DNA from: Bacteroidota bacterium
GTDB lineage: Bacteria; Bacteroidota; Bacteroidia; NORP154
Direction: 5' to 3'
Length of the DNA stretch: 64,000 nt
Assembly: GCA_022572355.1 (NCBI GenBank)
Contig: JACZWC010000001.1
Span: 1-64,000 of the forward strand
Shown: in pieces, positions 52,220-59,981 of the stretch
Position numbering within the stretch: the stretch's first letter is position 1
Layout of the letters: every line of letters starts with the position of its first letter
Program-made: the position numbers and the translations under genes
The notes under the pieces: model-generated
Told to the model about the DNA's origin: nothing
What the model saw: only the letters and a program-made list of their open reading frames with translations
The model's database searches: none

Positions 52220-52245
52220 ACATAAATTAAAATCTGAGTATTTCT

Positions 52246-52851
52246 CTAGAGCGCGTCAGCGTATCTTTTTGCAACTGCGTCCCAGTTAACTACATTCCAA
52301 AAAGCACTGATATAATCTGGCCTTCTGTTCTGATAGTTAAGGTAATACGCGTGCTCCCAAACATCAAGCCCTAAAATAGGTGTTCCCTTTGTTTCTGCAT
52401 CGTCCATCAATGGATTGTCTTGATTTGGACTAGAGCTTACGACCAGCTCACCATTGCTCACTACCAGCCAGGCCCACCCGGATCCAAATCTTGTAGCGCT
52501 GGCAGTAGCGAACTGGTCTTTAAATTCATCAAAAGAGCCAAATGCATTATTGATTGCATCCCCAAGATCACCAGAAGGTTCTCCCCCGCCATCAGGGCTC
52601 ATAACTTCCCAGAACAAGCTGTGGTTGTAAAATCCGCCACCATTATTTCTTACAGCTGCTGATTGTGATGAAATAGAACCAAGGATATCCTCAATAGACT
52701 TATCAGCAAGGTCGGTACCTTCAATTGCATTATTTAAGTTGGTAGTATAGGCGTTATGGTGTTTACCATGGTGGATTTCCATTGTTTTCGCGTCGATATG
52801 CGGTTCAAGTGCATCGTGAGCGTATGGCAAAGCAGGTAATTCAAATGACAT
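52246..52851 (-). CDS. sodB: Superoxide dismutase (Fe/Mn family)
   Basis: The 201-residue enzyme has [22 protein letters not shown] (metal ligand His27), [18 protein letters not shown] (second His), GSGWAWLV and [29 protein letters not shown] with the Asp and His ligands. It dismutates superoxide. Iron versus manganese use cannot be settled from the sequence. It lies near the suf cluster on the same strand but is separated by DUF2480 and a repeat. Confidence 0.95.
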   Translation of the reverse strand: MSFELPALPYAHDALEPHIDAKTMEIHHGKHHNAYTTNLNNAIEGTDLADKSIEDILGSISSQSAAVRNNGGGFYNHSLFWEVMSPDGGGEPSGDLGDAINNAFGSFDEFKDQFATASATRFGSGWAWLVVSNGELVVSSSPNQDNPLMDDAETKGTPILGLDVWEHAYYLNYQNRRPDYISAFWNVVNWDAVAKRYADAL

Positions 52852-52961
52852 AATGTTAGATTTTTCTCCTTAAAACAAGGAATTATTAATCGATTATTAG
52901 TTACTCAAATATAGCAATTAATTGATGAGAGAAATCAGTTGTGCTTGCGATAAATTTCCCT

Positions 52962-53045
52962 CAGGCCACGAAGGCGCTAAGGCACCAAGTTCCACTACGA
53001 TTTTTTCCTTTGTGATTTCTTAGTGTTTTTGTGCCATTGTGCCTG
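52962..53045. repeat. CACTAAG-type intergenic inverted repeat
   Basis: The left arm starts caggccacgaaggcgctaag and the right arm, read on the minus strand, starts caggcacaatggcacaaaaa; both carry the ggcac/ctaag motif found around the GxxExxY gene at 5.8-6.3 kb. There is no gene between the arms here. It lies in the 276-bp gap between sodB and DUF2480; I see no gene in that gap. Confidence 0.5.
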
Positions 53046-53127
53046 CGCATCATAGTGCTTCGCACACAGGTGTGGCATTTTTTGAATCTGATTTAAACTG
53101 TAAAAGGGAAATATGTGGTGCTCCCAA

Positions 53128-53640
53128 TCAGTTGGAGGGCCTTTTGTAAAGCGGCACAGTAGAACAGGCTTCACCAAACATCATAGACTTGACGATGGGC
53201 TTGAGCAGCATTGAGATCTCAACGTAAGCTGAATCATGGATTGGAACATTTCCACAGCCTTTGATGATCACGCGTTCATCTTTGTACTTGTCCATATCCA
53301 GAGACTGTAGGTTTTGATGAAATAGAGTCGTTTCCAATGTGTCCAAATTGCCGAATATTACCTTTTTGGCATAGGATTCCAGGTTAACAGCAATAAGCAT
53401 ATATGCCCAGGATGGTACAATTACATCGGCTGAACAATGTACAGCTACCAGTTTATCCTGGTATGAACTCCAATCATGATCATTTACAGCTTGGCGGAAA
53501 TCCTTTTCTTTTAAGATCAATTCCTGAAACAGATACTCTTTCAGGTCAATCAACACCCGTTCGCCCTTTGTATAATAGTCCTCCAGGTCGATGTTGATCA
53601 ATCCACTTTCTTCTACTTTATTTTGAATTTCCTCTTCCAT
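53128..53640 (-). CDS. DUF2480-family protein
   Basis: From ATG 53640 the 170-residue product reads MEEEIQNKVEESGLINIDLEDYYTKGERVLIDLKEYLFQELILKEKDFRQAV and continues with VAVHCSADVIVPSWAYMLIAVNLESYAKKV and IKGCGNVPIHDSAYVEISMLLKPIVKSMMFGEACSTVPLYKRP. This is the DUF2480 pattern, a Bacteroidota family that often follows suf genes; the conserved Cys residues (HCSAD, KGCGN, EACST) could bind metal or a cluster, which is inference. The frame opens further upstream at 53691, but the conserved start is here. Confidence 0.82.
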   Translation of the reverse strand: MEEEIQNKVEESGLINIDLEDYYTKGERVLIDLKEYLFQELILKEKDFRQAVNDHDWSSYQDKLVAVHCSADVIVPSWAYMLIAVNLESYAKKVIFGNLDTLETTLFHQNLQSLDMDKYKDERVIIKGCGNVPIHDSAYVEISMLLKPIVKSMMFGEACSTVPLYKRPSN

Positions 53641-53645
53641 AATAC

Positions 53646-53779
53646 TATCTGCGAATAACAACGAATTAATACAAACCAGTCTGGCCGGCAAACAGATTCA
53701 CGAATGGTTTCTATTGCGACTATATACCATTAACTCTTGTTGAACACATTCGTACATTCGTATCAATTCGTAATTCGTT
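53646..53779. repeat. TTCGTACATTCG-type intergenic inverted repeat
   Basis: The left arm (about 53646-53672), read on the minus strand, gives tttgtattaattcgttgtta, and the right arm (about 53748-53778) reads attcgtacattcgtatcaat; the arms are imperfect inverted repeats around roughly 75 nt. It resembles the pair at 25892-26050 and separates the sufT-like gene from DUF2480. Confidence 0.5.
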
Positions 53780-53783
53780 GATT

Positions 53784-54095
53784 CTACATCATTCCCATTT
53801 CCAATCTTGCTTCTTCTGTGATCATGCTCATTTCCCAGGGTGGTTCAAAAGTGATAGTCACCTTGGCCGATTTAACGTCTTTTATGCCTCTTATTTTATC
53901 TTCTACCTCCATCGGCAATGATTCAGCAACAGGACAATTCGGAGAGGTCAACGTCATGAGTATGTCAGCGTTGAAATCATCATCCAACTTAACCTCATAA
54001 ATAAGTCCCAATGAGTATATGTCCGTAGGTATTTCCGGATCATAGCATGTCTTTATAACATCTATTATTATATTTTCTAGCACCTTCTTATCCAT
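53784..54095 (-). CDS. sufT: MIP18-family (DUF59) Fe-S assembly protein, SufT-like
   Basis: The 103-residue protein from ATG 54095 reads MDKKVLENIIIDVIKTCYDPEIPTDIYSLGLIYEVKLDDDFNADILMTLTSPNCPVAESLPMEVEDKIRGIKDVKSAKVTITFEPPWEMSMITEEARLEMGM. The DPEIP, TLTSPNCP and FEPPW motifs define the family, which helps mature Fe-S proteins. It follows sufE by 9 bp at the end of the suf cluster. The symbol is by family and context. Confidence 0.9.
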   Translation of the reverse strand: MDKKVLENIIIDVIKTCYDPEIPTDIYSLGLIYEVKLDDDFNADILMTLTSPNCPVAESLPMEVEDKIRGIKDVKSAKVTITFEPPWEMSMITEEARLEMGMM

Positions 54096-54104
54096 AATCA
54101 ATAA

Positions 54105-54527
54105 TTAATTTTTCACGGTGTATCCTAACGCATACATTTTCATCTGTTTGATCATACTCAGCAACCCATTCGAACGATTCGGCGACAGGTGATCTTTCAA
54201 ACCTATCTTATCGATAAAATATAAATCAGAATTCACGATAGCCTCAGGAGTTTGATTCGATAATACATGCACCATCAGGCCCACCAGTCCTTTCGTTATG
54301 ACCGCATCGCTATCCGCAGAATAAATTACTATATCTTCTTTCATCTCTGTATTCAACCAGACCTTCGATTGGCACCCTTTGATCAGGTTTTCATCCAATT
54401 TATATTTCTCATCGATCATAGGTAGTGATTTGCCAAAATCTATCAAGTACTCATATTTTCCCACCCAGTCATCAAATATGCTGAAGTCCTCTATTATGTC
54501 ATTTTGTTTTTCGTCAATTGAAAGCAT
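54105..54527 (-). CDS. sufE: SufE sulfur-acceptor protein
   Basis: The 140-residue protein carries the reactive Cys in LIKGCQSKVWL (Cys52), then the DSDAVITKGLVGLMVHVLSNQTPEAIV segment and GLKDHLSPNRSNGLLSMIKQMK. It accepts persulfide sulfur from SufS and stimulates it. Adjacent downstream of sufS and upstream of the SufT-like gene, with 18 and 9 bp gaps. Confidence 0.95.
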   Translation of the reverse strand: MLSIDEKQNDIIEDFSIFDDWVGKYEYLIDFGKSLPMIDEKYKLDENLIKGCQSKVWLNTEMKEDIVIYSADSDAVITKGLVGLMVHVLSNQTPEAIVNSDLYFIDKIGLKDHLSPNRSNGLLSMIKQMKMYALGYTVKN

Positions 54528-54545
54528 CTGTTTTTCAATCGTTTA

Positions 54546-55766
54546 CTAGCTTAACATAGCCACGGCCTTGTTGATTCCATTGACCAATCGGTCCACTTCA
54601 TCTATTGTATTGTAAAACGCGAAAGAGGCCCGTACAGTACCCGAAATCCCAAATTTGTCCATCAGAGGTTGGGTACAGTGGTGACCAGTTCTTACGGCAA
54701 TTCCCTGCTGGTCCAAAATCGTTCCCAGGTCGGAAGGATGAATGCCTTCAATCACGAAGGAGAAAACTGCAGATTTTTCCGTTGCATCTCCGATGAATCT
54801 CAGGTTCTTGATAGCCGATAACTGTTCGTGCCCATATTTTGCCAATTCATCTTCATACTTCCCAATTTCTTCATACCCAATTTTCATTATGTAGTCAATA
54901 GCGGCACCTAATCCTATTCCTCCGGCGATATTTGGCGTACCAGCTTCGAATTTATGAGGCAACTTGTTGTAGGTCGTTTTTTCAAATGTTACGTTCTCAA
55001 TCATATTCCCACCACCGTGGTATGGAGGTAACGCATCCAAAAGTGCCTCTTTACCGTATAGAATGCCTATGCCTGTTGGTCCAAACATCTTATGGCCTGA
55101 GAAGCAATAGAAATCACAATTAAGTTGCTGAACATCTACCGTCATGTGAGGTAACGCCTGAGCTCCATCAATAACGGTGAGCGCCCCAAATTGGTGAGCA
55201 TACTCTATTATTGACGCAATTGAGTTAATCGTTCCAAGTGTGTTCGACACATGGCATATGGCAACTATTTTGGTCTTTTCATTGATTACATTGTGATAGG
55301 ACTCTTCTGTTATCTCTCCCTGGTCATTTACCGGAATCACTTTTAAAATTGCTCCGGTCTCCTCACATAGCAGTTGCCAGGGTACTATATTTGAGTGATG
55401 CTCCATTTCAGAGATCACAATTTCATCGCCCTTTTGAATCTGATGTTTGCCCAATGAAGAGGCTAGCAAGTTGATTGACTCTGTGGTTCCTCTTGTGAAG
55501 ATGATCTCGTGATCCAATTTAGCATTGATCAAGGCTCTTACCTTTTCTCGCGTATCCTCATAAGCCGTTGTAGCACGCTGGCTCAGGTAATGCACACCTC
55601 GGTGCACATTGCTGTGTGTTGTTTTATAATAGTCTGAAATAGCATCGATAACGGCCAAGGGTTTCTGTGAAGAAGCAGCATTGTCCAGGTATACCAACGG
55701 TTGTCCATTCACTTTTTGACTTAGAATAGGAAAGTCCTTTCTAATAATTTCAATATCAAATTCCAT
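54546..55766 (-). CDS. sufS: Cysteine desulfurase SufS
   Basis: I take the ATG at 55766 (MEFDIEIIRKDFPILSQKVNGQPLVYLDNAASSQKP), giving 406 residues and a 10-bp gap to sufD; an ATG 11 codons upstream would overlap sufD by 23 bp. Pyridoxal-phosphate features: EMEHHSNIVPWQ, DGAQALPHM, the Schiff-base Lys in CFSGHKMFGPTGIG and the catalytic Cys in VRTGHHCTQPLM. It supplies sulfur as persulfide for Fe-S assembly. Confidence 0.96.
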   Translation of the reverse strand: MEFDIEIIRKDFPILSQKVNGQPLVYLDNAASSQKPLAVIDAISDYYKTTHSNVHRGVHYLSQRATTAYEDTREKVRALINAKLDHEIIFTRGTTESINLLASSLGKHQIQKGDEIVISEMEHHSNIVPWQLLCEETGAILKVIPVNDQGEITEESYHNVINEKTKIVAICHVSNTLGTINSIASIIEYAHQFGALTVIDGAQALPHMTVDVQQLNCDFYCFSGHKMFGPTGIGILYGKEALLDALPPYHGGGNMIENVTFEKTTYNKLPHKFEAGTPNIAGGIGLGAAIDYIMKIGYEEIGKYEDELAKYGHEQLSAIKNLRFIGDATEKSAVFSFVIEGIHPSDLGTILDQQGIAVRTGHHCTQPLMDKFGISGTVRASFAFYNTIDEVDRLVNGINKAVAMLS

Positions 55767-55776
55767 TGTAGCTGTT

Positions 55777-57105
55777 CTATCTTCCTTGATCACCAACATT
55801 TAACCGTAATTCTAGTTTTTCTGTGAGAAAATTCTTCAATTCCTTAATTTTTATTTTGTCCAATACTTCTTTCATGAATGCTTCCATCAACATGGTCAGA
55901 GCTAATTTCTTTGATATACCCCTGGATCTCAGATAAAACAGCGCTTCCTGATTCAATTGTCCTGTAGTTGCTCCGTGGCTGCACTTAACATCATCTGCAT
56001 AGATTTCCAGCTGCGGTTTGGCATTCATCTTGGCGTCATCCGTGAGCAATATATTTTTGTTTGACTGAAACGCATTTGTTTTCTGCGCATCTTTTCTCAC
56101 CAATACTTTTCCATTAAAAACCCCTGTACTCTTGTCATCCAGAACACCGATATACAGTTCATTACTATTGCAATTGGGCATCTTGTGATCGATGAGCGTG
56201 TGGTTATCCAGATGTTGGTTTCCAATCAGATGATACAGCCCGAAGAGATTTGTTTCACATCCCTCTCCTTCATGAACTACTTCCAGGTTATTTCTAACCA
56301 ATTGGCCACCCAGGTTTATATTGGTAGAGGTGTAAGTTGAATTGGCTTCTTGTTTTACCAGATACTTATTAATCGAAGCTGCTCCTGACTGTCCTTTTAT
56401 TTGAAATTGGTAATGATCTAATTTGGAGTTGTTCTCACAATGAATTTCCGTTACGTTGTTTGAAAATACCTGAAAGTCATTACTGGAAGATAAAGAAATT
56501 CTCGCCTCTATAATGGTAGCCTCGCTGTTCTTTCCGATCTCAATTACGTTTCTATTCTGAATAAAGAGGTTATCGTCAGGACTGGAAATATACAATAGGT
56601 ACAGTGGCTTATCTAACACACAATTGTCAGGAACATTGATGATCGCCCCGTCAATGGCAAATGCAAGGTTTAGGGTATCAAAGGCATCTGAACCTAGATC
56701 CAATGAAACTACATTTGAGATATCTGAAGAAATAAGGTCACTAAATTCTTTGATCACTGCACTATCTGAATCAGATTCCGAAAATGGAATTCTCTTGCCG
56801 TTATAAAAAACCAGTGTGTATGCGTCTAACCCCGGAATGAGACACGAATCAATGTCGTCCGGACTAATTTTTTTAGTTTCTGATGGAAATTGTACCCAAT
56901 CTCTGTTGAGGGCTTTTGCAACATTCGTATATTTCCATTCTTCGCTCCTCCTGGAAGGAATACCCAGTGATTCAAAAGCAGCAATAGCGTTTTTACGCAG
57001 CTCTTTGTATTGATTGCTGTTATTTAAGAATATTTCGTCTTGGTGAATATCAAAATTGGCGATGAAGTCCTCTGCTGTGCTCAGCTTTCCTGTGGATGCT
57101 TTCAT
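55777..57105 (-). CDS. sufD: Fe-S cluster assembly protein SufD
   Basis: The 442-residue protein contains RRSEEWKYTNVAKAL near the N-terminus, the beta-helix scaffold rich in short strands, and the C-terminal ADDVKCSHGATTGQLNQEALFYLRSRGISKKLALTMLMEAFMKEVLDKI with the conserved CSHGAT motif. SufD pairs with SufB in the SufBC2D scaffold. Gene order and the 9-bp gap to sufC support operon membership. Confidence 0.95.
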   Translation of the reverse strand: MKASTGKLSTAEDFIANFDIHQDEIFLNNSNQYKELRKNAIAAFESLGIPSRRSEEWKYTNVAKALNRDWVQFPSETKKISPDDIDSCLIPGLDAYTLVFYNGKRIPFSESDSDSAVIKEFSDLISSDISNVVSLDLGSDAFDTLNLAFAIDGAIINVPDNCVLDKPLYLLYISSPDDNLFIQNRNVIEIGKNSEATIIEARISLSSSNDFQVFSNNVTEIHCENNSKLDHYQFQIKGQSGAASINKYLVKQEANSTYTSTNINLGGQLVRNNLEVVHEGEGCETNLFGLYHLIGNQHLDNHTLIDHKMPNCNSNELYIGVLDDKSTGVFNGKVLVRKDAQKTNAFQSNKNILLTDDAKMNAKPQLEIYADDVKCSHGATTGQLNQEALFYLRSRGISKKLALTMLMEAFMKEVLDKIKIKELKNFLTEKLELRLNVGDQGR

Positions 57106-57114
57106 GGGTTGCTA

Positions 57115-57879
57115 TTATGCATTTGAAAGAGCGGCATGCTCATTCGTAATCCAATCATAACCCTTTTCTTCAAGGGTTATCGCCAACTCCTTTCCACCTG
57201 TTTTGATGATTTGCCCATCATAAATAATGTGGACAAAATCCGGAATTATATAATCGAGCAATCGCTGGTAATGCGTAATTACGATTACGGCATTGTCATC
57301 CGTTTTCATTCTGTTCACACCGGCAGCAACGACTTTAAGCGCGTCGATATCGAGACCTGAGTCAGTCTCATCCAGAATAGCAAGGGTTGGTTCGAGCATT
57401 GCCATTTGAAAGATTTCGGCTTTCTTCTTTTCTCCTCCTGAGAACCCCTCGTTTAGTGACCGGCTGATTAGACTTTTATCTATATCAATTATTTCCATCT
57501 TAGATTTCATGAGTTTGAGGAAGTCGGCACCATTGAGTGGTTCCAGGCCCCGATGCTCTCGGATCTCATTTAGAGAAGTTCTGAGAAAAGTAGCAGTATT
57601 TACACCTGGAATCTCCACTGGATATTGAAAAGCCAGAAAAATACCCTCTTTTGCACGATCCTCTGGCGCCATCTCAAGCAGGTTTTGTCCCAAATAGTCA
57701 ACGGTGCCATCTGTTACTTCGTAATCACTTCTGCCCGCTAGAACGGCGGCCAATGTGCTCTTTCCTGATCCATTCGGACCCATGATGGCATGGACCTCTC
57801 CTTTTTTAACTTCCAGATTAATCCCCTTCAGAATTTCCTTATCCTCAACGGAAGCTTTTAAATTATTGATTGTTAACAT
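57115..57879 (-). CDS. sufC: Fe-S cluster assembly ATPase SufC
   Basis: An ABC-type ATPase of 254 residues: Walker A GPNGSGKST at 34-42, the SufC-specific LAFQYPVEIPGV, the signature LNEGFSGGEKKKAEIFQMA, Walker B LAILDETDSGLD and the switch His in VITHYQRLL. It drives the SufBC2D scaffold by ATP hydrolysis and is soluble, not a membrane transporter. Confidence 0.97.
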   Translation of the reverse strand: MLTINNLKASVEDKEILKGINLEVKKGEVHAIMGPNGSGKSTLAAVLAGRSDYEVTDGTVDYLGQNLLEMAPEDRAKEGIFLAFQYPVEIPGVNTATFLRTSLNEIREHRGLEPLNGADFLKLMKSKMEIIDIDKSLISRSLNEGFSGGEKKKAEIFQMAMLEPTLAILDETDSGLDIDALKVVAAGVNRMKTDDNAVIVITHYQRLLDYIIPDFVHIIYDGQIIKTGGKELAITLEEKGYDWITNEHAALSNA

Positions 57880-57900
57880 ATCTTCTTGTATCTATAATTT

Positions 57901-59352
57901 TTAACCTACACTTCCTTCCAAACTGAGTGAAAGCAATTTCTGCGCTTCAACAGCAAATTCCATGGGTAGTTTTTTGAGTACCTCTTTACAATAACCATTT
58001 ACGATCATACTGATTGCCTGTTCTGTACTGAGCCCCCGTTGATTGCAATAAAAAATTTGATCCTCACCTACTTTGGAAGTCGTTGCTTCATGCTCAACAA
58101 TAGCAGATTTATTATTGATTTCGATGTACGGGAAGGTATGTGCTCCACACTCATCACTTAAGAGCAATGAATCACATTGCGAGAAATTTCTTGCGTTGGT
58201 AGCACTTTTGGAAATTCTGACCAATCCTCTATAGCTGTTGTTGCTTTTTCCTGCAGAAACGCCCTTTGAGATAATGGTACTGGTTGTATTCTTCCCGATG
58301 TGTATCATCTTAGTTCCTGTATCTGCTTGCTGGTAGTTATTGGTTAGTGCAATGGAGTAGAATTCACCGACTGAATAGTCACCTTTTAGGATGACACTGG
58401 GATATTTCCAGGTGATTGCTGATCCGGTTTCAACTTGCGTCCATGATATTTTAGATCGCTCACCTTTGCAAATGCCTCTTTTCGTGACAAAATTGAAAAT
58501 ACCACCTTTCCCATTCTTGTCTCCGGGGTACCAATTTTGAACTGTAGAATACCTGATCTCAGCATCTTTATATGCAATAAGCTCAACCACAGCAGCGTGA
58601 AGCTGATTTTCATCACGCATAGGAGCTGTACATCCCTCCAGGTAGCTCACGTAACTACCTTCTTCAGCAATTAACAGAGTTCTTTCAAACTGCCCCGTAT
58701 TGGCTTCATTTATCCTGAAATACGTCGAGAGTTCCATTGGGCATCGAACACCTTTTGGTATATAACAAAAAGATCCATCAGTGAACACGGCAGAGTTGAG
58801 TGCTGCATAGAAATTATCAGTGTATGGAACAACGGAACCCATATATTTCTTTACTAGTTCAGGATGTTCATGAACTGCCTCACTGAAGGAGCAAAAAATG
58901 ATTCCCAATTTGGCCAGGGTCTCTTTGAAGGTTGTTTTGACCGACACGCTGTCAATTACTATATCTACAGCTACTCCAGTCAGCTTTTTCTGCTCATCAA
59001 TAGATATGCCTAGCTTCTCAAAAGTCTTTAACATTTCCGGATCAACTTCATCCAGGCTTTTGAGTTTCTTCTTCTTTTTAGGTGCGGAATAATAAATAAT
59101 ATCCTGAAAGTTAATCTTGGGATATTTGATATGTGCCCAATTTGGTTCCTTATCCACCAGGGTCAACCAATGCTTGAAAGCTTTTAATCTTATATCGAGC
59201 ATCCATTTAGGCTCTTTCTTTTTCGAAGAAATTAACCTTATGATACCCTCATTAAGTCCAACAGGAGCTTTATCGCTATCGAATTTCGATACGAACCCAT
59301 ATTTGTAGTCTTGCTGGGTTACTTCCTTTAATATTTCATTCTGTCCGTTCAC
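57901..59352 (-). CDS. sufB: Fe-S cluster assembly protein SufB
   Basis: The 483-residue protein begins at a GTG (59352); the codon three positions upstream is TGA, so no ATG start is possible near the family N-terminus [19 protein letters not shown]. Diagnostic segments are [55 protein letters not shown], the catalytic [22 protein letters not shown] region and [24 protein letters not shown]. It is the central scaffold subunit. The gap to sufC is 21 bp and to sufA 41 bp. Confidence 0.96.
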   Translation of the reverse strand: MNGQNEILKEVTQQDYKYGFVSKFDSDKAPVGLNEGIIRLISSKKKEPKWMLDIRLKAFKHWLTLVDKEPNWAHIKYPKINFQDIIYYSAPKKKKKLKSLDEVDPEMLKTFEKLGISIDEQKKLTGVAVDIVIDSVSVKTTFKETLAKLGIIFCSFSEAVHEHPELVKKYMGSVVPYTDNFYAALNSAVFTDGSFCYIPKGVRCPMELSTYFRINEANTGQFERTLLIAEEGSYVSYLEGCTAPMRDENQLHAAVVELIAYKDAEIRYSTVQNWYPGDKNGKGGIFNFVTKRGICKGERSKISWTQVETGSAITWKYPSVILKGDYSVGEFYSIALTNNYQQADTGTKMIHIGKNTTSTIISKGVSAGKSNNSYRGLVRISKSATNARNFSQCDSLLLSDECGAHTFPYIEINNKSAIVEHEATTSKVGEDQIFYCNQRGLSTEQAISMIVNGYCKEVLKKLPMEFAVEAQKLLSLSLEGSVG

Positions 59353-59393
59353 TTCAGATCATTTTTTGTATAACGCAAAATTGATGGATGGAA

Positions 59394-59720
59394 TTAAACG
59401 GCGAAACTTTCGCCGCAGCCACAAGTTCTTGAAGAGTTAGGGTTGTTGAAACTAAATCCCTTTCCGTTTAATCCCCCAGCATAATCCAGCTCAGTACCTA
59501 CCAAATAGAGGAAGCTCTTCTTATCCACCACTATTTTCACTCCTTTGTCTTCAAATGCCTGATCTCCTTCTTTCATTTCGGTATCGAAGTCCAATTCATA
59601 AGAAAGACCAGAACAGCCACCGCTGGCTACTCCTACACGTACGAAACTGGCCTTATCAGCACCCAATTCTGCCATTTCCTTTAGAAGTTGATTTTTCGCC
59701 GTTTCAGATACAGTTATCAT
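59394..59720 (-). CDS. sufA: A-type Fe-S carrier SufA/IscA
   Basis: The 108-residue protein has the three ligand Cys of the HesB/IscA family: Cys36 in GVASGGCSGLSYEL, and Cys100 and Cys102 in SSRTCGCGESFAV. It accepts clusters from SufBCD and passes them to apoproteins. As the first gene of the suf operon it lies immediately downstream of the 25-bp dyad at 59757-59781. Confidence 0.94.
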   Translation of the reverse strand: MITVSETAKNQLLKEMAELGADKASFVRVGVASGGCSGLSYELDFDTEMKEGDQAFEDKGVKIVVDKKSFLYLVGTELDYAGGLNGKGFSFNNPNSSRTCGCGESFAV

Positions 59721-59756
59721 AATTTCTACTCTTTTATGCAGTTATACGTATTAATC

Positions 59757-59781
59757 CTTATTTAGATTCATTCTAAATAAG
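59757..59781 (-). promoter_or_regulatory. Perfect dyad operator candidate upstream of the suf operon
   Basis: CTTATTTAGA and TCTAAATAAG form a perfect 10-bp inverted repeat around TTCAT, centred about 49 bp upstream of the sufA start. It lies where a promoter-proximal repressor site is expected. The core TTAGATTCATTCTAA has the approximate 7-1-7 layout of Fur-superfamily boxes, but a DtxR- or Rrf2-type regulator is equally possible. The surrounding 261-bp gap to the next gene holds nothing else I can name. Confidence 0.6.
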
Positions 59782-59981
59782 AAAATTCAAGTACAAAAAT
59801 ATATATAAAAAAAGCCATTTCAAAGGGTATCTCTAACAGGTGGAGTAGGGTTGTTGCCTACTACATATCTCGGTTCTATCCTCTTCAAGATCCTATTTAT
59901 TTACCATTGCAAGTTGAAAACTTCCTTGAAGGAGCATCAAAACGAGGGCCATTTATATCGTAATTCGAAAAAATTCACCGA

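Noticed and set aside
52995..53177. 60-codon minus-strand frame (begins MVKPVLLCRF)
   Set aside because: It lies over the CACTAAG-type repeat and the end of DUF2480, has no recognisable features and is a chance frame.
59840..59870. Short hairpin gtagg...cctac upstream of the OmpA-domain gene
   Set aside because: Only five base pairs without a T-run; not convincing as a terminator or riboswitch.
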